Below are positions 59,927 to 64,000 of a stretch of DNA of 64,000 bases, piece after piece; positions within the stretch are counted from its first letter, which is position 1; each line of letters begins with the position of its first letter. The stretch is taken from contig BCIK01000021.1 in NCBI GenBank assembly GCA_039545295.1, forward strand, positions 1 through 64,000, written 5' to 3'. Below the pieces are notes generated by a model. It was not told the DNA's origin. It searched no databases and saw only the letters and a list, made by a program, of their open reading frames with translations. This DNA comes from Udeniomyces pyricola (taxonomy: Eukaryota; Basidiomycota; Tremellomycetes; Cystofilobasidiales; Mrakiaceae). Made by a program: the position numbers and the translations under genes.

Positions 59927-61273
59927 CTACCAGCGACCCTTTGCCCGCTTCTGGTCGGCAGCCACCTTGCGTTCCATGCTCTCGAAGAACGCCATCCCGG
60001 GCGCTCGGGCCGCTTTGGCCGCCTTAGGCTTGCTACAGTTCCAGTTCCAGTTCCAGTTCCAGTTCCAGTTCCAGTTCCAGTTCCAGTTCCAGTTCCAGTT
60101 CCAGTTCCAGCTCCAGTTCCCGTTCCAGTTCCCAGACGCAACGGCGTCCATCGAGGCGATGGGATCAGCGGCGACGTCGAGCTTGGGGGTGAACGTAGGG
60201 TTCTCCCAGACCCAAGGGCGGTACGCCAGATCTCGTTCGAACGGAGACAGCAAACTGGAAGGCAAACAGGTGGAACGAGAGGATCGGTGAGCGGGGAGAT
60301 GAGAGCGGGAAGGTGTCGATGGGGATCGTGGAGACGAAGCCGACAGAACGCATGCAATCGGCGGTCGAGCAAGCAGAGCGGTATCAGGGAGAGTAATGAT
60401 GGCGTTGCGGATAGTAGGGTGACTGATGCCGGCCACGGATGAAGGTTGTTCAGGGCTCGCAGTCGAGCTAGAGTCCGCTGTGCTGACCGACGACGAAAGC
60501 GAGGGAACTGAGCCTGAGGAAAGGTAAAGAACCAAGGGGACCGAGGGGGCCACGGAGACACAGGTGGTTTTTGGGGTCGTTGTCGTAGTCGTCGTGGTTC
60601 TTGTCGTCTCAGGTGTGAGTGAGGGTGAGAGTGAGGGTGAGAGGGAGGGCGAAGGCGAAGGCGAGCATGAAGGGGACACGGTGTCTGACGCCAAGTCAGA
60701 CAAGAGGATGTCGTCCGTTGGGGACGGCTTCTTCATCGCCTTCTTGGCCTCCTGAGCGGCCCAGCAGGCAGACGGCTCCCATCCTGTCGAGGAGGAGGAA
60801 GAGCAGGCGGATGAGGAAGGGGTAGAAGAGGTAGATGAGCGACCCCAGCCGGCTCGGAAAAAAACCCGCTTCGAGGTGGCCGCCTCGTCCGCGACAACGA
60901 CCGGCGTCGTCGCCTTCGGGGCAGGCGAAGAGGAAGGCGGACAGGAAGGGGTGGAAGGAGTCGCCGGCGGAAGGCTCGCCTTCGGGAGGGCCTGTGCCCG
61001 GAGCAAGAACGTCTTGAGCTTGCCAGCCGGCTTCTTGGCCGGCTTGATCAGCTCGAATACGGCGTACGACGCAAAGTCCTCGTCAGCCGGGTCGATCGTC
61101 GGGCCAAGATGGAGAGCATCGGCGAGCTTCGACCTCGCCTTGCCCACGACGCCGATGCGAGGGACGACGATCCGCTCAACAGGCCGGTCAAGCTCGTCCC
61201 GGTGGTAGCTGGCTTGAACGAGAGGGGTCGCGGTCATGGCGGATCGGTTGAGGTGAGTTGACGCGAAGGACAT
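59927..61273 (-). CDS. protein of unknown function with (Asn-Trp)n tract
   Basis: Single-exon frame of 448 residues from the ATG at 61273; the frame stays open further upstream to about 61405. I recognise no family. The N-terminal 110 residues look globular: MTATPLVQASYHRDELDRPV, ERIVVPRIGVVGKARSKLAD, PADEDFASYAVFELIKPAKK. A Ser/Pro/Thr-rich middle follows with short repeats (SPSPSLSPSLSPSL, encoded by an imperfect GAGGGTGAGAGT-type repeat near 60618-60660). A second possibly ordered segment is FERDLAYRPWVWENPTFTPK. It then runs into about 13 consecutive Asn-Trp pairs and a basic end (AKAARAPGMAFFESMERKVA). The stop is at 59927-59929. Codon use in the non-repeat parts is coding-like. Expression is unproven. 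Confidence 0.65.
   Translation of the reverse strand: MSFASTHLNRSAMTATPLVQASYHRDELDRPVERIVVPRIGVVGKARSKLADALHLGPTIDPADEDFASYAVFELIKPAKKPAGKLKTFLLRAQALPKASLPPATPSTPSCPPSSSPAPKATTPVVVADEAATSKRVFFRAGWGRSSTSSTPSSSACSSSSSTGWEPSACWAAQEAKKAMKKPSPTDDILLSDLASDTVSPSCSPSPSPSLSPSLSPSLTPETTRTTTTTTTTPKTTCVSVAPSVPLVLYLSSGSVPSLSSSVSTADSSSTASPEQPSSVAGISHPTIRNAIITLPDTALLARPPIACVLSASSPRSPSTPSRSHLPAHRSSRSTCLPSSLLSPFERDLAYRPWVWENPTFTPKLDVAADPIASMDAVASGNWNGNWSWNWNWNWNWNWNWNWNWNWNWNWNCSKPKAAKAARAPGMAFFESMERKVAADQKRAKGRW
60034..60132. repeat. hexanucleotide (CCAGTT)n tract
   Basis: A near-perfect 6-base repeat, about sixteen units with two variant units at the right end. Read on the minus strand in the frame of the surrounding gene it encodes Asn-Trp pairs. 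Being a multiple of three, changes of unit number would keep frame. Confidence 0.95.
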
Positions 61274-61639
61274 GTTGGTGATAATGATAGTGATGGCAGT
61301 GGTGAGGATGAGGATGAGGCTAGTGTGTTTATTTCTTTTGCCGAAAGAAAGGCGGATGAGACTGTTGACGATGAGCGTGTCATAGAACGACCCGAGCGAA
61401 CACAATAGGGCAAAGTAAGGGTGACAAACGCGTCAGCGATAAGCAACAGAGCACACAGCCAGCCAATGCAGAGACAGCAAGATGAACGCAGACGTACGAT
61501 TGACAAAGATGTGAGTGTAGGTAGGAGTGAAAGGGCGGATGAGGGTATGTGAGAGTGGGTGAGAGTGAACGGGAGGATGCGAGAGCAAGTGGATGTAGGG
61601 GAGGATTGAGTGTGAGGTTTGGGTAGAGGGGTGGGTGTA

Positions 61640-61790
61640 AGAGAGTGAAGGTAGGAGTGTGAGTGTAGGTGTGAGTGTAGGTGTGAGTGTAGGTGTGAGT
61701 GTAAGTGTGAGTGAGGGTGTGAGTGTAAGTGTGAGTGTAAGTGTGAGTGAGGGTGTGTGTGAGTGCAAGTGTGAGTGTGAGTATGGGCAA
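61640..61790. repeat. GTGTGAGTGTAG-type minisatellite
   Basis: Tandem array of a roughly 12-base unit, GTGTGAGTGTAG/GTGTGAGTGTAA, with variants GTGTGAGTGAGG. Degenerate but clearly periodic. No coding role is apparent. Confidence 0.85.
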
Positions 61791-62510
61791 GTGGTAGTAT
61801 GGAGTCAGAAAGAAAGAGGTATCGACCCCCCCGGTTTTATCGCCCGCAAAAACAGAAAAAGACAGGTGGCGGGCAGGCCCACCCAACAATGCTTATCACT
61901 CCAGTCTTCAGTCGAGTGACTCGACTCGACACGTCTCGAGCGTCGAAACTCGGCATACGTGGCCTAGTTTTCTGATCTCTCGCAGCCGTTTGCTCGCCTC
62001 TCAGACACCCCCTCGCATCGACAGGCATACGCCCTGGCCCTGCATGGCATGCGCTACCGGCCGCACCAGGTCCGACCGTTATCAACGCACGTCCAGGGGG
62101 TCAAACAGGCCAAAAAGCTTATCACTCCGGCTGCCATGGCCACGGCTGACGAAGCGCCGTTCGGATCTCGACTGGACTAGACTGGACTGGCGACGCGACT
62201 TGTGTGGTCGGCGCGGTGAGGGTGTCAACAGTCCCTGGTCGGTGCGCTGCCATCACAACCCTGGCCACCCTTCTTCCCTCCCAACGGCCATCCACCGATC
62301 TACCCACTGACCCACCCACCGACCCACCCATCGATCCCACAACCACCCACTGATCCACTAAGCCATGTGACCGCCCAGCTACGCGACAATCCATTCACAT
62401 CACCAGTCGTCCTTGCAGTCTCGAGATGCGTCATGCTTGATATCGCATGTGAGTCATCTTGTCAGGACCATCGAGCTACCGCTGTCGCCAGTCTACCGAA
62501 GTACAGAGTG

Positions 62511-62582
62511 TAAGGTGCAGTGTGTAGTGTATGGTGTGTAGTGTGTAGTATGTAGTGTGTAGTGTGTGGTATGTAGTGTAGA
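62511..62582. repeat. GTGTAGTGTG-type repeat
   Basis: Imperfect array of TGTGTAGTG/TATGTAGTG units, about 7-10 bases long. Confidence 0.75.
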
Positions 62583-62743
62583 GGGTATAGGGTACAGTGC
62601 ATGAGAGCAAGGATGTGGTTCAGTTGGCTGACCCGGATCAGCCAATGAGTGCGCGACCTCGACAAGAACGCGACCCTGACACGAGAACGAGAACCGATGA
62701 GCTAGCTCGTCAGAGGCGTGACTGTAAGTAAGAGTGCACGCAC

Positions 62744-62852
62744 GCATAGCTGCAAGTATGCTACAAGTATGAGTGCATGCATAGCTACAAGTATGCTACA
62801 AGTAGGAGTACACGCATAGCTACAAGTGTGCTACAAGTATGAGTACACGCAT
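62744..62852. repeat. 36-base tandem repeat, three copies
   Basis: Three copies of a roughly 36-base unit beginning GCATAGCTACAAGTATGCTA and ending in a GAGTACAC-like segment. The copies differ at a few positions. Within the unit, ACAAGTATG itself occurs twice. Confidence 0.85.
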
Positions 62853-62990
62853 GAATCTGAGCAAGGGTATAAGCAAAAACACACCCATCAGTACCAGCAA
62901 GAACACACCCATCAGTACAAGCGAGCGAGAAGCCAAGTCAATTGTATGATCATCCACCACGGCGCACTACGCTAGTGAACTACACTACAC

Positions 62991-63060
62991 CATGCTACAC
63001 CATGTTACACCATGCTACACCATGCTACACCATGCTACACCATGCTACACCATGCTAAGC
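62991..63060. repeat. 10-base tandem repeat, seven copies
   Basis: Seven head-to-tail copies of CATGCTACAC. The second has T for C (CATGTTACAC) and the last ends CATGCTAAGC. An array this perfect suggests recent expansion. Confidence 0.95.
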
Positions 63061-64000
63061 GCACATCAGCCCCAACTCGAGACAGGAACACTGTCATCTC
63101 TCTACATTGCCATCGTCGCCTCTTGTTCTTTTCGCCTCCTCACTTCTGCGTCTCTTCGCGTACTCGGCTCTCCACCTCGTCATCTCTCCCTATGACCATA
63201 GCTGCCTGATCAGTCCCACTCACTGCTAAGGACCGAGCAGAGTCTGGCCCCCTTGCTGGTCGAGCCGGCTTCTCGAGCCGCGTTGTTGATTTCCCCTCCC
63301 CCCCTTTTCCCCCTTGCCTGGTGAAACAAGCTCGCCCGCCCTGTCCCGCTTCCTACGCATGATCTGTTCCTTTCGATCATCTCCTTTCCGTTCCGTCCCG
63401 TTTCGTTCCAGATCAGTAACCCCTTTTCGTTCCTCCTTCCTACCCTCGTCTGCTGTCTGCCGTTCAACTACCACTTGCAGCTTTCGACGCGACGCGTTTG
63501 TTGACACCCAGCGCAGCACGATACGATCGACCGATACAACTGACCGATACCCACGATCAAACAACCTTCCCGAGTCTGATCTGATACCGGAGATCCGCGT
63601 CTCGGAGATATGATACCAAGACGGCGAATACAGGACGTCTGCCGATGAGATGGCCTCAGATGAGAGCTCATCTGACAGATGAGTGGCCGGCCAGAGGAGT
63701 CATGTGTGAACGAAGGGGCTGGGCATATATGGAAGGCTGAGTGGGCAGAGTGAGTGGAGCAGCCGATGTCTCGAGCAGACCGGAAGAACTGGTGATGTAC
63801 AAGCACAGTGTTCGTCGTGTTGGTGCAGAGGAAAGAGCTGTATGGAGAAGCATCGACGGCATCGCATCGGCCGCATCGAGCACGAAGAGGCAGGCATCTT
63901 GCGCGCGGCCTTTGTGAGTGGTGGGGGGAGTGCACTGAAGCACGGTGCGGATGATGCCAACGGAGGGACAATATGATCAGCTCAACGAGAAGACTGATAC

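Larger units (their letters stand above)
61274..64000. other. gene-poor, repeat-rich region
   Basis: 2.7 kb without a supported gene. It carries four separate minisatellite blocks (listed separately), imperfect ACCCACTGACCC-type repeats near 62305-62355, a doubled ACACCCATCAGTAC segment near 62880-62925 and pyrimidine-rich DNA at 63290-63480. The open frames here translate to repeat-derived strings (for example Thr-Leu-Thr-Pro repeats). No telomere-type TTAGGG array is visible. Confidence 0.5.

Noticed and set aside
59701..60561. Long overlapping minus-strand frame reading the hexanucleotide as Thr-Gly repeats
   Set aside because: It is a shadow of the (NW)n gene: the sequence outside the repeat is Pro/Ser/Leu-rich without coding-like pattern, and the competing frame continues for over 400 residues with plausible protein segments.

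Overview
This window is nuclear DNA of a filamentous or yeast-like fungus, most probably a basidiomycete. The signs are many short introns (about 50-150 nt) with GT...AG ends and CTAAC/CTGAC-type branch sites, proteins rich in Ser/Pro/Gln low-complexity tracts, Zn2Cys6 and F-box families, and a full set of eukaryotic housekeeping genes. No bacterial, viral or transposon gene was recognised. The species cannot be fixed from the sequence alone.

Layout, left to right: purine-rich low-complexity DNA (1-840); a WDR7/rabconnectin-3beta-like WD40 gene (minus, 841-8467); a short divergent promoter; methionyl-tRNA formyltransferase (plus, 8657-10554); ESCRT-I VPS28 (plus, 11423-12980); ribosome-biogenesis LTV1 (plus, 13313-16144); an F-box protein (minus, 16827-18744); a conserved Trp-rich protein of unknown function (plus, 19045-20726); a MYND zinc-finger protein (plus, 21203-22660); a TFIIIC tau55/GTF3C6-like subunit (minus, 22841-24988); a second F-box-like protein (plus, 25689-26717); an ARL8 small GTPase in nine exons (minus, 27897-29521); a membrane-anchored TAP-like alpha/beta hydrolase (minus, 30029-32924); a CID-domain, RGG-rich protein (minus, 33290-36661); a full-length YOR1/ABCC-type ABC transporter (minus, 37667-45243); a Zn2Cys6 transcription factor (minus, 45724-49494); an SLT2/MPK1-type cell-wall-integrity MAP kinase (plus, 51419-54204); a tandem PH-domain protein (minus, 55055-58825); an intronless gene of unknown function with a (Asn-Trp)n tract (minus, 59927-61273); and a gene-poor, minisatellite-rich tail to 64000.

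Most genes are unrelated housekeeping functions placed side by side. The possible functional links are modest. WDR7-like, ARL8 and VPS28 all act on endo-lysosomal or vacuolar membranes. The Zn2Cys6 factor lies directly upstream of the ABC transporter in the same orientation, an arrangement compatible with a regulator-transporter pair. I found no clear previously undescribed multi-gene system. The best leads are the (NW)n protein, the transporter/regulator pair, the open frame inside a PH-gene intron, the PH domain split by an insertion, and the repeat-rich right end. Exon limits are given where I could read splice sites; otherwise the CDS span is first start codon to stop, introns included.
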